From Acidobacteriota bacterium (GTDB lineage: Bacteria > Acidobacteriota > Terriglobia > Terriglobales > Acidobacteriaceae): 64,000 bases of DNA. Under the pieces are notes generated by a model, which did not search any database, was not told the origin of the DNA, and worked only from the letters and a program-made list of their open reading frames with translations. Every line of letters begins with the position of its first letter. Positions within the stretch are counted from its first letter, which is position 1. Both the position numbers and the translations under genes were made by a program. Shown here piece after piece: positions 32,217 to 44,054 of this stretch. Location of the stretch: assembly GCA_021780315.1 (NCBI GenBank), contig JAJXYY010000042.1, forward strand, positions 248,001-312,000, read 5' to 3'.

Positions 32217-33365
32217 ATGGACATCCATACCATCCATGTGGAACATGCTCTGTTGCTTGGCCTCTACACCTTCCTGACTCTGATCAACTCCCGACTGCAT
32301 CTCACCTCCAAAGGCGTGCACTGGTTCCCCATCTACAACCTCTGCGCCTTTATGGGAGCCGTGCTCATCGCGCTGCGCGGTCATATCCCTGACCCCATCT
32401 CCATCGTTGCCGGAACCGTCTTCTTTCCCATCGGCTACGTCTTCCTCCATCGCTCCCTCACGGAGTTCTTCGATCGCGGAGCGTATCAATCCCGCATCCA
32501 GATTGGCCTAGTCCTCATTGCCCTGGCGTCGGCAATTCAATATGGCGTCCTCCAGCCCAACACCCAGATTCGGCTGATCGTATACAGCCTGGTCCTCGCT
32601 ACACAGGTCGCACTCAGCGCCAGATTCGTCTTCCGTGAAGCCACCGGCTACCTGCGTGTCGCAGGCTCGCTGATGGGCGTCGTGCTCTCGATGCTGGTGG
32701 CCAACAACATCATCCGAGCCCTCGGCACCACCGTCTATGGAGCCCCGGCCAACTACCTCCGCAGCGGCTCTTTGCTGGCCTGGTCCATCCTCGAAGTCTC
32801 CGTCCTACAAGGCGCCGTCACCGTTGCCTTCGTTTGGATGACCGCTGCAACCCTGCGCGAAGACCTCCGCCAACAGGCCTCCACCGATCCACTCACCGGC
32901 GTGCTCAACCGCCGAGCAGTCGAACTAGTCGCCGAGCGCGCCATCGCCTTCAGCCAGTCCAACCGCTATCCCTTCTCCGTCATCCTCATCGATCTCGACC
33001 GCTTCAAGCAGATCAACGACAGTCTCGGACACCAGTTCGGCGATGCCACCCTCGTTGCCGTCGTCCGATGCCTCCAACGCGAACTCCGCAAAGAGGACAT
33101 CCTCGCCCGCATTGGTGGTGACGAGTTTGTCGTGCTGCTCTCCAACACCAACCGCACCGCCGCACTGGAGACCGCAGAGCGACTCCGCAACGCACTCGAA
33201 CAACTCACCATCGTCCACGGCCAAACCTCCGCTACCATCAGCGCCAGCTTCGGCCTCGCTCAGTTGGAACACTCCACCCGCGACTGGGATCACCTCATCA
33301 GCAATTGCGACAAAGCCCTCTACTCCGTCAAAGCCGGAGGAGGAAATCTAGTAGCAACAACCTGA
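32217..33365 (+). CDS. Membrane diguanylate cyclase (GGDEF domain)
   Basis: A 382-residue protein with six or seven N-terminal membrane helices (about 10-215) and a C-terminal GGDEF domain. The active site GGDEF is intact at 300-304, with DPLTGVLNRRA and LIDLDRFKQIND before it. RKED, five residues before GGDEF, forms a proper inhibitory I-site. It should make cyclic di-GMP from two GTP in response to an unknown membrane signal, and be product-inhibited. The sensor part has no named domain. It is a single gene. Confidence 0.93.
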   Translation: MDIHTIHVEHALLLGLYTFLTLINSRLHLTSKGVHWFPIYNLCAFMGAVLIALRGHIPDPISIVAGTVFFPIGYVFLHRSLTEFFDRGAYQSRIQIGLVLIALASAIQYGVLQPNTQIRLIVYSLVLATQVALSARFVFREATGYLRVAGSLMGVVLSMLVANNIIRALGTTVYGAPANYLRSGSLLAWSILEVSVLQGAVTVAFVWMTAATLREDLRQQASTDPLTGVLNRRAVELVAERAIAFSQSNRYPFSVILIDLDRFKQINDSLGHQFGDATLVAVVRCLQRELRKEDILARIGGDEFVVLLSNTNRTAALETAERLRNALEQLTIVHGQTSATISASFGLAQLEHSTRDWDHLISNCDKALYSVKAGGGNLVATT

Positions 33366-33394
33366 CCTGTCGCCACAACACTTCTACGCCTCCG

Positions 33395-33907
33395 CTACCA
33401 CCCCAACGTTCCCGGCGATCCCTTGAACGGCCCGCGCACGTGCGAGGTAATCCACCCACCATAAAAATCTCCGGGCTGCGGCTGCACCCGTTCGTCGTCG
33501 ATGTAGCACTCCTCCACCCGGCTGGCATAGAACGCAAGATACCCTGCCATCCCGCCATATACGCCCGTCGGCTCCGCATAACTCCACGCCGCATCCCGCA
33601 CCCGAACCGCCAATCGCCCGCGCTCCGGCAGCATCTCGATATTCCAGTACTCGGCCAACCCTTTGAACTCGCAAAAACTAGGCTCTTGCCGAGATGAAAC
33701 CATGTACTCCATCGCAATATCCGACTGCGGAATGTAGTACACCGGCGGATGGCTCGTCTCCAGAATACGCAGCGACTCAGTCGTCTCCGCCAACACGCGG
33801 CCTGCATGCACGATCTTCAAATGTCGCCCGCTCGACTCCAGCCGCGGCGGCCTTGGATAATCCCACACCGACTCCGATCCATGTTGACTACGCGAAATCC
33901 CTGCCAT
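33395..33907 (-). CDS. DUF427-domain protein
   Basis: A 170-residue soluble protein of the DUF427 (PF04248) family. Typical elements are VWDYPRPPRLE at the start, HLKIVHAGRVLAETTESLRI, PPVYYIPQSDI, FCEFKGLAEYW, AAWSYAEPT, and YLAFYASRVEECYIDDE. The function of the family is not established. ATG at 33907 is chosen because AGAGGTG lies six bases upstream; a GTG at 33925 would start inside that ribosome site. Confidence 0.88.
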   Translation of the reverse strand: MAGISRSQHGSESVWDYPRPPRLESSGRHLKIVHAGRVLAETTESLRILETSHPPVYYIPQSDIAMEYMVSSRQEPSFCEFKGLAEYWNIEMLPERGRLAVRVRDAAWSYAEPTGVYGGMAGYLAFYASRVEECYIDDERVQPQPGDFYGGWITSHVRGPFKGSPGTLGW

Positions 33908-33982
33908 AAACCCACCTCTCTTCACACTTTAGCCTGCTAGCATCAAACCGCATCATGATTCTTACTGCTCCGGAGCCTACCT

Positions 33983-34441
33983 TTGCACCCAGCCGATAAA
34001 AAACTCAACGAGATGAACCGACTCGGCGATATGGCCCACTTTCCCGCGATCGTCAACGCCGGAGCCAGTCTCAACATCCTCATCACCCTCGCCGTCACAT
34101 GGCTGCTCCTACAGCACTATCCCACACTCGCATACCTGCCCTACGCCCTGCCTCTCTGGATCGTCGCCGTCCTTACCGCTAATCTCCTGCCGGTCATCGT
34201 CCTCCGCCTCATCTCCCGCGACAACACCACATACTCCACCCTTCGCGATATGGACTTCTTCCGAGACCAGCACCGCTTCTCCGACTGGGTCTACCTCGCC
34301 GCCAGTGCCAACATGACCTTCTGGATCATCCTCGGCTGGACGCTATTCCTCACCTTCCCTGCCCACAGCACCCTGTACGCCACGTTAGCAGTTGCTGCCC
34401 TGGCCACCTTCTCCCCAGTTCTACTGCGCAAAAGCACTTAG
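33983..34441 (+). CDS. Four-helix membrane protein of unknown function
   Basis: A 152-residue protein with about four membrane helices, including IVNAGASLNILITLAVTWLL, LWIVAVLTANLLPVIVL, YLAASANMTFWIILGWTLFL and the last ATLAVAALATFSPVLL. No family is recognised. TTG at 33983 follows GGAG by eight bases; ATG at 34013 is the alternative and removes ten residues. Codon use and hydrophobic pattern support a real gene. Confidence 0.65.
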   Translation: MHPADKKLNEMNRLGDMAHFPAIVNAGASLNILITLAVTWLLLQHYPTLAYLPYALPLWIVAVLTANLLPVIVLRLISRDNTTYSTLRDMDFFRDQHRFSDWVYLAASANMTFWIILGWTLFLTFPAHSTLYATLAVAALATFSPVLLRKST

Positions 34442-34465
34442 CCGCCAACCGAAGGCAGTTATCCT

Positions 34466-37013
<2,548 letters not shown>

Positions 37014-37137
37014 AAGGCTCAATATAGCAGGCCACATGCAACTCTCCCCTTGCCTCCGGCGCTTGCAATTTGGTAGCGTGAGCCACTCGCATCGATCGGC
37101 CTGAAAATCCCCGAATCTTCTTCAAAAGGAGTACACG

Positions 37138-38253
37138 ATGAGCCAAGTCCGAGTCCTCGTCGGCACCCGCAAAGGCGCTTTCATCCTCACCTCCGACGCA
37201 GCCCGCAAAAACTGGGACATCGCCGGTCCTCTCTTTGCAGGATGGGAGATCTACCACCTCAAGGGCTCGCCCGTCGATCCCAACCGCATCTACGCCTCGC
37301 AGTGCAGCGGCTGGTTCGGCCAGCTTATCCAGCGCTCCGACGACGGCGGCCTCACCTGGAACCCCGTCGGCAACCAGTTCCCCTACGAAGGCGTCCCCGG
37401 CACCCACCAATCCCACGACGGCACCGCCCACCCCTGGGCCTTCAAACGAGTCTGGCACCTCGAACCCTCCCTCACCGATCCCGATACCGTCTACGCGGGC
37501 ATCGAAGACGCAGCACTCTTCCGCTCCACCGACGGTGCCCACACCTGGCAGGAGCTGTCCAGTCTGCGTCGCCACGGCTCCGGCCCCCTGTGGCAACCCG
37601 GAGCCGGCGGCCTCGGCCTCCACACCATACTCCTCGACCCCTCCAATCCGCAGCGCATCTTCATCGCCATCTCCGCAGCCGGAGCCTTTCGCACCGACGA
37701 TGGCGGCCTCACCTGGCAGCCCATCAACAAAGGCCTCCACTCCACCTACCTCCCCAATCCCGAAGCCGAGGTAGGCCACTGCGTCCATCACATGGCCATG
37801 CACCCCAGCCGCCCCGGCGTCCTCTTCATGCAGAAGCACTGGGACGTCATGCGCTCCGACAACGCAGGCGAACAGTGGCGCGAGATCAGCGGAAACCTGC
37901 CCACCGATTTCGGCTTCGTCATCGATGTCCACGCCCACGAACCGGAAACCCTCTACGTCGTCCCCATCAAATCCGACGGCGAGCACTTCCCGCCCGACGG
38001 CAAACTCCGCGTCTACCGCAGCCGCTCCGGCGGCAACGAGTGGGAGCCCCTCACCAACGGTCTCCCCCAGAAAGACTGTTACGTCAACGTCCTCCGCGAC
38101 GCCATGGCCGTCGACTCCCTCGACTCCTGCGGCATCTACTTCGGTACCACCGGCGGCCAGGTCTACGTCTCCCCCGACGCAGGAGACAACTGGGCCCCCA
38201 TCGTCCGAGATCTCCCCGCCGTCCTCTCCGTCGAGGTCCAGACCCTCCCATGA
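37138..38253 (+). CDS. Asp-box (BNR) beta-propeller protein, VPS10/sialidase-like
   Basis: A 371-residue propeller built from repeats with Asp-box motifs: [40 protein letters not shown] and SPDAGDNW. There is no signal peptide; the start [17 protein letters not shown] is typical of the WD40/YVTN/BNR-like cytoplasmic group often called glycosyl hydrolase BNR repeat. Sialidase catalytic Arg motifs are not evident, so enzymatic activity is unproven. AAAGGAG lies just before ATG. It overlaps a MoaD/ThiS-like gene by an ATGA, so the two are translationally coupled. Confidence 0.85.
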   Translation: MSQVRVLVGTRKGAFILTSDAARKNWDIAGPLFAGWEIYHLKGSPVDPNRIYASQCSGWFGQLIQRSDDGGLTWNPVGNQFPYEGVPGTHQSHDGTAHPWAFKRVWHLEPSLTDPDTVYAGIEDAALFRSTDGAHTWQELSSLRRHGSGPLWQPGAGGLGLHTILLDPSNPQRIFIAISAAGAFRTDDGGLTWQPINKGLHSTYLPNPEAEVGHCVHHMAMHPSRPGVLFMQKHWDVMRSDNAGEQWREISGNLPTDFGFVIDVHAHEPETLYVVPIKSDGEHFPPDGKLRVYRSRSGGNEWEPLTNGLPQKDCYVNVLRDAMAVDSLDSCGIYFGTTGGQVYVSPDAGDNWAPIVRDLPAVLSVEVQTLP

Positions 38254-38582
38254 CCGCCCTCCCCGGCCACCCGCCCGACGCCCTCCTCATCCGCGTCGAA
38301 CTGCCCGCCCACCTACGCACCCTCGCCGGCATCTCCGGCGAGGCACGCCTCCACATCCCCCGCCCCATCACCCAGCGCACCATCCTCGACACACTCGAAG
38401 TCCGATACCCCATGCTCCGCGGCACCATCCGCGACCACAGCACCCACCAGCGTCGTCCCTTCCTGCGCTTCTTCGCCTGCGAAGAGGACCTCTCCCACCA
38501 GTCCCCCGACACCCCGCTGCCCGAAGCCATCACCACCGCCGCCGAACCCTTCCTCATCATCGGAGCCATCGCCGGTGGCTAA
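38250..38582 (+). CDS. MoaD/ThiS-family ubiquitin-like protein ending in GG
   Basis: A 110-residue beta-grasp protein with the pattern [14 protein letters not shown], the helix [15 protein letters not shown] and the end [11 protein letters not shown]. The C-terminal Gly-Gly is what MoaD and ThiS use for thiocarboxylate formation. It is longer than MoaD (about 80 aa). The stop of the propeller gene overlaps its start (ATGA). No moaE, thiG or E1-like gene is adjacent. It may be a sulfur carrier or a protein modifier for an unknown pathway. It is independent of the YukD-like protein at 9923. Confidence 0.8.
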   Translation: MTALPGHPPDALLIRVELPAHLRTLAGISGEARLHIPRPITQRTILDTLEVRYPMLRGTIRDHSTHQRRPFLRFFACEEDLSHQSPDTPLPEAITTAAEPFLIIGAIAGG

Positions 38583-38645
38583 GTAGCATCAGCAAGCTGA
38601 TACACCCCGCTGGCACGCAACCCCACACCCCGCTATCCTCACTCC

Positions 38646-39722
38646 ATGGAACCAATTACCCACCTCATGACCGGGGCCTGCCTCGCCCGCGCTGGCTGCA
38701 ACCGCAAGGCCGCCTACGCCACCCTCGCCATGGTCATCGCCGCAGAGTTCCCCGACCTCGACGTCCTCTGGGCCATCGACGGGCCAATCGCAGGCTTCCA
38801 ACATCATCGCGGCTGGACCCACACCTTCCTCGGCATCCCTTTTCAGGCAGCCTTCCTGGTCGCAGCAATTTATCTTGTTCACCGCTGGAGAACCCGCCGC
38901 ACCCAGCCCTCCGCAAAACCCCCAGCCGCCCCTGTCCGCTGGGGACTCCTCTTTCTCTTCACCCTGCTCTCGCTCGCCAGCCATCTGCTCCTCGACTGGA
39001 CCAACAACTACGGTCTCCGCCCCTTCTTCCCCTTCAATCCCCGCTGGTACGCCGGGTCCTTCGTCTTCATCGTAGAGCCGGTGCTTTTGTTCCTCCTCAC
39101 CGTCGCCCTCATCGCGCCCTCACTGTTTGCCCTGATCAACAGTGAGGTCGGAGCCCGCCGCCAGCCCTTCCGTGGACGTGGCTGGGCCATCGCCGCCCTG
39201 CTCGGCACCGTCTGCCTGTGGAGCCTCCGCTACTACGAACACGCACAGGCCATCACCCTCGCTCAAAACGCCGACTACACCCAACCCGACGGCTCCACAC
39301 CGCCCATTGCCCGCACCTTCGCCAGCCCCTACCCCATCAACCCCTTCCGCTGGGCCACCGTGGCCGAACTCCCCCTTACCTATCAACTCGCCACCGCCGA
39401 TACCCTCCACGACACCCTCACCACCGCCCACGCCGACTCCATCTTCAAGCCCCCCACCACCCTCGCCACCCTGGTCGCCAAACGCTCCTGGCTCGGCGAG
39501 GTCTATCTCGACTGGTCCTCCTGGCCGCTCGTCTCCGAAAACCCCCGCGACCCCAACACAGATCCATCGGCCCCTACCATCGTCACCTTCAGCGACCTGC
39601 GCTTCATGTACGGCACCTCGCTGCTGCCCAAGCGAGACCTGCCACCCCTCTCCGCGACGGTCTACCTCAACGCCGACCGCCGTGTCATCCGCATGGACAT
39701 GGACGGACGTACCCAGCACTGA
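38646..39722 (+). CDS. YdjM/YbcI-type membrane metal-dependent hydrolase
   Basis: A 358-residue membrane protein of the DUF457 family. The N-terminus MEPITHLMTGACLARAG supplies conserved His, followed by EFPDLDVLW and HHRGWTHTFLG, the expected metal-binding pattern, and ASHLLLDWTNNYG. Four or five hydrophobic segments alternate with them. The last ~150 residues are soluble and face away from the active site. Members are predicted hydrolases; some are SOS-regulated in enterobacteria. The substrate is unknown. Confidence 0.85.
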   Translation: MEPITHLMTGACLARAGCNRKAAYATLAMVIAAEFPDLDVLWAIDGPIAGFQHHRGWTHTFLGIPFQAAFLVAAIYLVHRWRTRRTQPSAKPPAAPVRWGLLFLFTLLSLASHLLLDWTNNYGLRPFFPFNPRWYAGSFVFIVEPVLLFLLTVALIAPSLFALINSEVGARRQPFRGRGWAIAALLGTVCLWSLRYYEHAQAITLAQNADYTQPDGSTPPIARTFASPYPINPFRWATVAELPLTYQLATADTLHDTLTTAHADSIFKPPTTLATLVAKRSWLGEVYLDWSSWPLVSENPRDPNTDPSAPTIVTFSDLRFMYGTSLLPKRDLPPLSATVYLNADRRVIRMDMDGRTQH

Positions 39723-39863
39723 ACCTCAACTTCACACCATCAAACCAACCCAGCTTCCCGATTGACCCCACACCGCGGAACAGGGACAATAAAAGTTCAC
39801 AGCTTGTCCGCATTTCACTGCAAACGCTCCACTGAATCGCTCCGCTGAACCTGAGGTTCCTCC

Positions 39864-40418
39864 ATGTCCGCCATCTTCGCCCTGATCGTCGCCATCCTTA
39901 GCCGCATCCTCCCCCACGCCTTCAGCACCACCAGCGTGGGCTTCACCGCAGTCGGCGGCGGACTCCTCTTCTTCGGGGCAAGAACCTCGCGCTGGATGAC
40001 CATCCCAGCCGTCCTCGCCCTCATGGCGACCGACTACTACCTCACCGTCTTCGTCTACGGATTCGCCTTCCACACCCCCAGCTATCTCGTCACCTGGGCC
40101 TGGTACGCCGCAATCTGTCTGCTCGGGCACCAACTGCTACGCGGCAAGCCCTCCGCGCTCCGTGTCGCCGGTGGTGTCGTAGCCTCCTCCACCTCGTTCT
40201 TTCTGCTCAGCAACTTCGCCGTCTGGGCAGGCAGCACCCTCTACGCCCACACTGCCGCCGGTTTGGCCGCGTGCTACGTCGCCGCAATCCCCTTCTACGC
40301 CAACGACGCCATGTCCACCGCCGTCACCGCAGGCGCCTTCTTCGGCCTGCCCGTACTGGCTGCCAGCATCGTTGAAAGCCTCCACAACGCTCAGAGCAAC
40401 CACCTGCCGCGGCTCTAA
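39864..40418 (+). CDS. DUF6580-like membrane protein, possible transporter
   Basis: A 184-residue protein with about five membrane helices. SFFLLSNFAVWAGSTLYAHT and GLAACYVAAIPFYANDAMS match the pattern of DUF6580 family putative transport proteins. An N-terminal FTAVGGGLLFFGARTS and VLALMATDYYLTVFVYGF are also typical. Ligand unknown. A weak GAGG-type ribosome site precedes ATG. Confidence 0.72.
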   Translation: MSAIFALIVAILSRILPHAFSTTSVGFTAVGGGLLFFGARTSRWMTIPAVLALMATDYYLTVFVYGFAFHTPSYLVTWAWYAAICLLGHQLLRGKPSALRVAGGVVASSTSFFLLSNFAVWAGSTLYAHTAAGLAACYVAAIPFYANDAMSTAVTAGAFFGLPVLAASIVESLHNAQSNHLPRL

Positions 40419-40445
40419 TCGCAAACAGGGAACATCACCGCACCA

Positions 40446-41108
40446 CTACTCCACCGTGTCATCCTCGGCAGGAAAGTGTGGTCCACGGCGTCGTTCAAAC
40501 AGCTTCCGCGTCATGTAAATCGACAACCCCAGCCCCAGCGCCCCCATGCCCCATAGCAGCACCGGCAGATGCTGCCGGATTGCATGCGTCATAGTCTGCA
40601 GAATCGTCGGCCCATACACAATCACCAGAATCGACAGCAGCAGGAAACGCAGCAGCTTGCCCAGAAATACGGCACTCAAATAGATCAGCGGACGAATCTC
40701 AAACACTCCCGCCGCCAACTCAAATAATTTCATCGGCGTCGGAAACGGCTGCGGAATCAGCGCCGGAACCATCAGCACCAGAAACTCCTGGCTCTCGAAT
40801 CGGTCCCGCAGTTGCTCATACCGCCGCCGGTTAATTCGCTTCAGCAGAATCTGCTCCCCACCCGCACGCCCCAGGTAATACGGCACCAACCCACCCAGTG
40901 CCGACCCCGCAGCCGCAACCACACAATACAGCAAGAGCTTGCCATGGTCCTGCGCCACATAATCCACCACCAGCGGGTCCAGAGGCATTGGAATCAACGC
41001 CGAATCGATCACCGACAGCCCACCCAGACCCCATAGGCCCAACGGCTTCAGCAGCACCAACAGTGCCAGATTCCACTTCTTCAGCAATCCACCCGGAGAG
41101 ATCCTCAC
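40446..41108 (-). CDS. YqaA/DedA-type (VTT domain) membrane protein
   Basis: A 220-residue SNARE-associated/VTT-type membrane protein. It has the re-entrant region with LGGLSVIDSALIPMPLDPLV, the Gly-rich GSALGGLVPYYLGRAGG, and PALIPQPFPTPMKLFELAAG. The family includes lipid scramblases and DedA proteins for envelope integrity. GTG at 41108 overlaps the stop of mogA (GTGA), so the pair is one operon. About 20 charged residues form the C-terminal tail. Confidence 0.87.
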   Translation of the reverse strand: MRISPGGLLKKWNLALLVLLKPLGLWGLGGLSVIDSALIPMPLDPLVVDYVAQDHGKLLLYCVVAAAGSALGGLVPYYLGRAGGEQILLKRINRRRYEQLRDRFESQEFLVLMVPALIPQPFPTPMKLFELAAGVFEIRPLIYLSAVFLGKLLRFLLLSILVIVYGPTILQTMTHAIRQHLPVLLWGMGALGLGLSIYMTRKLFERRRGPHFPAEDDTVE

Positions 41109-41680
41109 AGCCGTCCCGCCGATCCTGCCACATCACCCGTCGCCGGCACCGACTGTCCCGATGCTCCCACATTACTGCCCTCAGCTCCATGCGACGTCCG
41201 GCCAGCCAGCAGATCCAGCGCGTGCGGCAACACCCCAATAATCGTAGCCAGCGAACTCCGCGCTCCCGCTGGACTGCCCGGCAGATTCACAATCAGCGCA
41301 CTCCCCAGCGTTCCGCAGACTCCCCGGCTCAACGGCGCAAACGGCGTATGCAGCAGTCCCTCCGCGCGCATGCGCTCCGCCAGACCGTCGACCAGCCGCT
41401 CGCACACCGCCCGCGTCGCCTCCGGCGTCACATCCCGCGGAGCCAGCCCGGTACCACCTGTCGTAACAATCAGTTGCGCACTGCCCGCATAGCGTCGCAG
41501 CGTGGCAGCGATCAGCTCCACCTCATCCGGAAGCGTCTCACGCTCCACGCGTGTCACCCCTGCCTCCTGCAATAACCCACAGACCGCAGGCCCGGAGAGA
41601 TCCACCTGCCGACCAGCAAAACAACGGTCGCTGATCGTCAGGACCACAACCTGCGTCTCTGCAGTAAAGCGTGTACCCAT
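41105..41680 (-). CDS. mogA: Molybdopterin adenylyltransferase (MogA/MoaB)
   Basis: A 191-residue MPT-binding-domain enzyme that adenylates molybdopterin before molybdenum insertion. Key motifs are LTISDRCFAG at the start, the TTGGTGLAPRD loop, PEATRAV and the NLPGSPAGA loop. The last ~25 residues (Gly/Ser-rich) are not conserved. A MOSC gene occurs at 55750 but the other moa genes are not here. The overlap with the VTT-protein gene gives a two-gene unit. Confidence 0.9.
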   Translation of the reverse strand: MGTRFTAETQVVVLTISDRCFAGRQVDLSGPAVCGLLQEAGVTRVERETLPDEVELIAATLRRYAGSAQLIVTTGGTGLAPRDVTPEATRAVCERLVDGLAERMRAEGLLHTPFAPLSRGVCGTLGSALIVNLPGSPAGARSSLATIIGVLPHALDLLAGRTSHGAEGSNVGASGQSVPATGDVAGSAGRL

Positions 41681-41835
41681 CGATACAGTCTACGAGGAAC
41701 TGGCGTTACTTCCCAACCATTGCATCGAACAAACACCCCTTGACCGCCAAAGGTGAGAAAATAGAAAGAGTGCAATCTCGCGGGCAACAGCAGTACCGTA
41801 ACCTTGCCCTGCCCCGACCGTCACACCCATAGCCG

Positions 41836-42888
41836 ATGCCATCGACCGAGACGCCGCCAAACTCCGCCCCGCCCAACCCGCCCCTCAAGGTGCGAACCGG
41901 CCGCTTCGGCGAACTCGAAGAACACGAACTCATTCATCTGCTCGACTCCCTCGACGATGAACGCGCCAAGGCTCGCTTCCGCGAGTCCATTTACATCTCG
42001 CTCATCTTCTACCTCGCTGTCGGCTGGTTCCTCTTCTATGGCCCCCGCGTCCTCTTCCACCAGCCGCGCCTCATCAATCCTGCCGACGTCCTGAAGCAGC
42101 GCGACAAGGAGATGACCTACCTCGACATGCCGAAAGACGTGGCGAAACAGCTCCAGAAGCGCCCCAGCAACGTCATCAGCGATAAGGATCGCACTCAGCA
42201 GACCGTCAAGCCCACCCTCGACCGCAAGACCCTGGAGCAGCTTCAGGCCATGCGTCGCGCCGGTGCGCCGGGAGCCTCCGCACCCACCCCCCAGCCCCCC
42301 CCGCCACCGCAGCAGCAGCAGCCCACGCCCCAACAACAGCAGCAGCCTGCCCCTCCGCCGCTTCCTCAGCAGCCCACCCAGCAGGCCGCCATCGATGCGC
42401 CGCGTCCTGCCCCGACCAAGCCCAACTTCGGCAACCAGCACCAAACCGCCGGCGATGCCATCCGCCAGGCCGCCCAGCAAGCCGCTCAGAATCGTGGCCA
42501 GGGCGGAGACTACGGAGCCAACATTCCCGTCGCACACCAGGGCGCCCAGACCGGCGTAGACGTCCTCTCCGACACCATGGGCGTCAACTTCGACCCCTAC
42601 CTCAAAAAAATCATCCGCGAGATCTACAACACCTGGCTCCCGCTCATTCCGGAAGAAGCCCGCCCCCCGCTCAACAAACAAGGTGTCACCGAGATTCGCT
42701 TCACCATCCTCCCCGACGGACACATCGGAGCCATGCACCTCGACGGCTCCTCCCACGACGACGCCATCAATCGCGCCGCCTGGGGCTCCATCACCGGCGT
42801 AGGCCAGTTCCCCCCGCTCCCCAGCGAGTTCCACGGCCCCAACCTCGAACTCCGCATCCACTACCTCGTCAACAAAACCTCCGAGTAG
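41836..42888 (+). CDS. TonB-like protein with Gln/Pro-rich linker
   Basis: A 350-residue inner-membrane-anchored protein. After a 50-residue cytoplasmic part (ELEEHELIHLLDSLDDERAK) there is one TM helix, ISLIFYLAVGWFLFYG. A periplasmic linker rich in Pro and Gln (about 155-185) follows. The C-terminal ~100 residues have TonB-type pattern: YLKKIIREIYNTWLPLIPEE and VTEIRFTILPDGHIGAMHLD. The N-terminal cytoplasmic region is longer than in classical TonB. It could energise TonB receptors or act as a TolA-like protein. The next gene, a 51-aa ORF, follows after six bases. Confidence 0.83.
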   Translation: MPSTETPPNSAPPNPPLKVRTGRFGELEEHELIHLLDSLDDERAKARFRESIYISLIFYLAVGWFLFYGPRVLFHQPRLINPADVLKQRDKEMTYLDMPKDVAKQLQKRPSNVISDKDRTQQTVKPTLDRKTLEQLQAMRRAGAPGASAPTPQPPPPPQQQQPTPQQQQQPAPPPLPQQPTQQAAIDAPRPAPTKPNFGNQHQTAGDAIRQAAQQAAQNRGQGGDYGANIPVAHQGAQTGVDVLSDTMGVNFDPYLKKIIREIYNTWLPLIPEEARPPLNKQGVTEIRFTILPDGHIGAMHLDGSSHDDAINRAAWGSITGVGQFPPLPSEFHGPNLELRIHYLVNKTSE

Positions 42889-42894
42889 GCACCC

Positions 42895-43050
42895 ATGCCT
42901 GCGCCTAACCCACCCGCAACGCCCCGTGCCCACGAACGCCGCCGCCAGATTCGCGGCTCCCTCCTGCTCGCCATCGCCATCCTCGTCTTCAGCCTGCTCC
43001 GCGCCGGCCTGCACACTGTCTTCACGCCCGGTTGGTGGCGGCTATGGTGA
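42895..43050 (+). CDS. 51-residue single-helix membrane protein
   Basis: A short ORF between the TonB-like gene and miaA. The product has a basic, Pro-rich start (PAPNPPATPRAHERRRQ), one TM helix (GSLLLAIAILVFSLLRAGL) and an aromatic end, GWWRLW. Its ATG is six bases after the TonB-like stop, and its last codons overlap the miaA ATG at 43044 by seven bases. Codon use is host-like. It is easily missed because of its size. The tight packing suggests coupled translation of the three genes. Confidence 0.65.
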   Translation: MPAPNPPATPRAHERRRQIRGSLLLAIAILVFSLLRAGLHTVFTPGWWRLW

Positions 43051-43991
43051 CCACCACCCCACCGCTCGCTCCCCTGATCGTCCTCGTCGGCCCCACCGCC
43101 AGCGGCAAAACCGCCCTCGCCCTGCATCTCGCCCAGCACTTCCAGGGTGAGATCATCAGTTGCGACTCCGTTGCGGTCTATCGCGACTTGGAAATCGGCA
43201 CCGCAAAGCCCTCCCTCGCAGAACGTGCACTCGTCCGCCACCACCTCATCGACGTCGTCGCCCCTACCGAACCCTGCACCGCAGGCGACTTCAGCCGACT
43301 CGCCCGCGTGGCCCTCACCGACATCTCCAGCCGCGGCAAGCTCCCCATCATCGCCGGTGGCACCGGCCTCTACCTCCGCGCCCTCATCGACGGCCTCTTC
43401 CCCTCACCTCCCACCGATCCCGGCCTCCGCGACCGCCTCCGTCAGCGTGCAGCCACGCATGGTGCCGCCTACCTTCACCGCATCCTCACCCGCCTCGACC
43501 CCGCCGCCGCTGCCCTCATCCATCCCAACGACACCCCTAAAGCCATCCGCGCCATCGAGGTTTCACTCGCCGCTCGCCAGCCGCTAACCCAGCAGTGGCA
43601 GCAAGGCCGTGACGCCCTCACCGGCTACCGCATCCTGCGCCTCGGCCTCAACCCGCCCCGCCCCCTGTTGTACGAACGCATCAACACCCGCGCCGCCGCC
43701 ATGTTCGACCACGGCCTCATCGAAGAGACCCAGCAACTGGTCGCTCGCTTTGGCTACCACTGCCGCCCGCTCACCTCCCTCGGCTATGCCGAAGCCATCG
43801 CAGTTCTTCGCCAGCAACTCTCCCGCGACCAGGCCATCGCCCACGCACAGCAAGGCCATCGCAACTACGCCAAGCGTCAAGCCACCTGGTTCCGCCGCGA
43901 ACCCGACATGCACTGGCTCCCCGGCTTCGGCAACGACCCTCAGGTCATAGCAAACGCCTCCAACCTGGTCGCCCAGCACCTCCAGCCATAA
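43044..43991 (+). CDS. miaA: tRNA dimethylallyltransferase
   Basis: A 315-residue enzyme that adds the isopentenyl group to A37 of tRNAs reading UNN codons. The P-loop LVGPTASGKTALAL is at about 13-26. DSVAVYRDLEIGTAKPS is the substrate-binding motif, HHLIDVVAPTEP follows, and IAGGTGLYLRALIDGLF completes the family signature. The C-terminal RQATWFRREPDMHWL is typical. ATG at 43044 is preferred to an upstream TTG. It overlaps the 51-aa ORF and is closed by a strong terminator. Confidence 0.96.
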   Translation: MVTTTPPLAPLIVLVGPTASGKTALALHLAQHFQGEIISCDSVAVYRDLEIGTAKPSLAERALVRHHLIDVVAPTEPCTAGDFSRLARVALTDISSRGKLPIIAGGTGLYLRALIDGLFPSPPTDPGLRDRLRQRAATHGAAYLHRILTRLDPAAAALIHPNDTPKAIRAIEVSLAARQPLTQQWQQGRDALTGYRILRLGLNPPRPLLYERINTRAAAMFDHGLIEETQQLVARFGYHCRPLTSLGYAEAIAVLRQQLSRDQAIAHAQQGHRNYAKRQATWFRREPDMHWLPGFGNDPQVIANASNLVAQHLQP

Positions 43992-44005
43992 AACCAGCGC
44001 AGACG

Positions 44006-44039
44006 CGAAAAGGCCCATCCGCACGGATGGGCCTTTTCG
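44006..44039. terminator. Strong bidirectional rho-independent terminator
   Basis: CGAAAAGGCCCATCCG (44006-44021) pairs perfectly with CGGATGGGCCTTTTCG (44024-44039), a 16-bp stem with a two-base loop as drawn. The A-run and T-run in the lower stem allow use from both sides, ending miaA and the convergent lipoprotein gene. Confidence 0.9.
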
Positions 44040-44054
44040 TCACGCAAACGCAAC

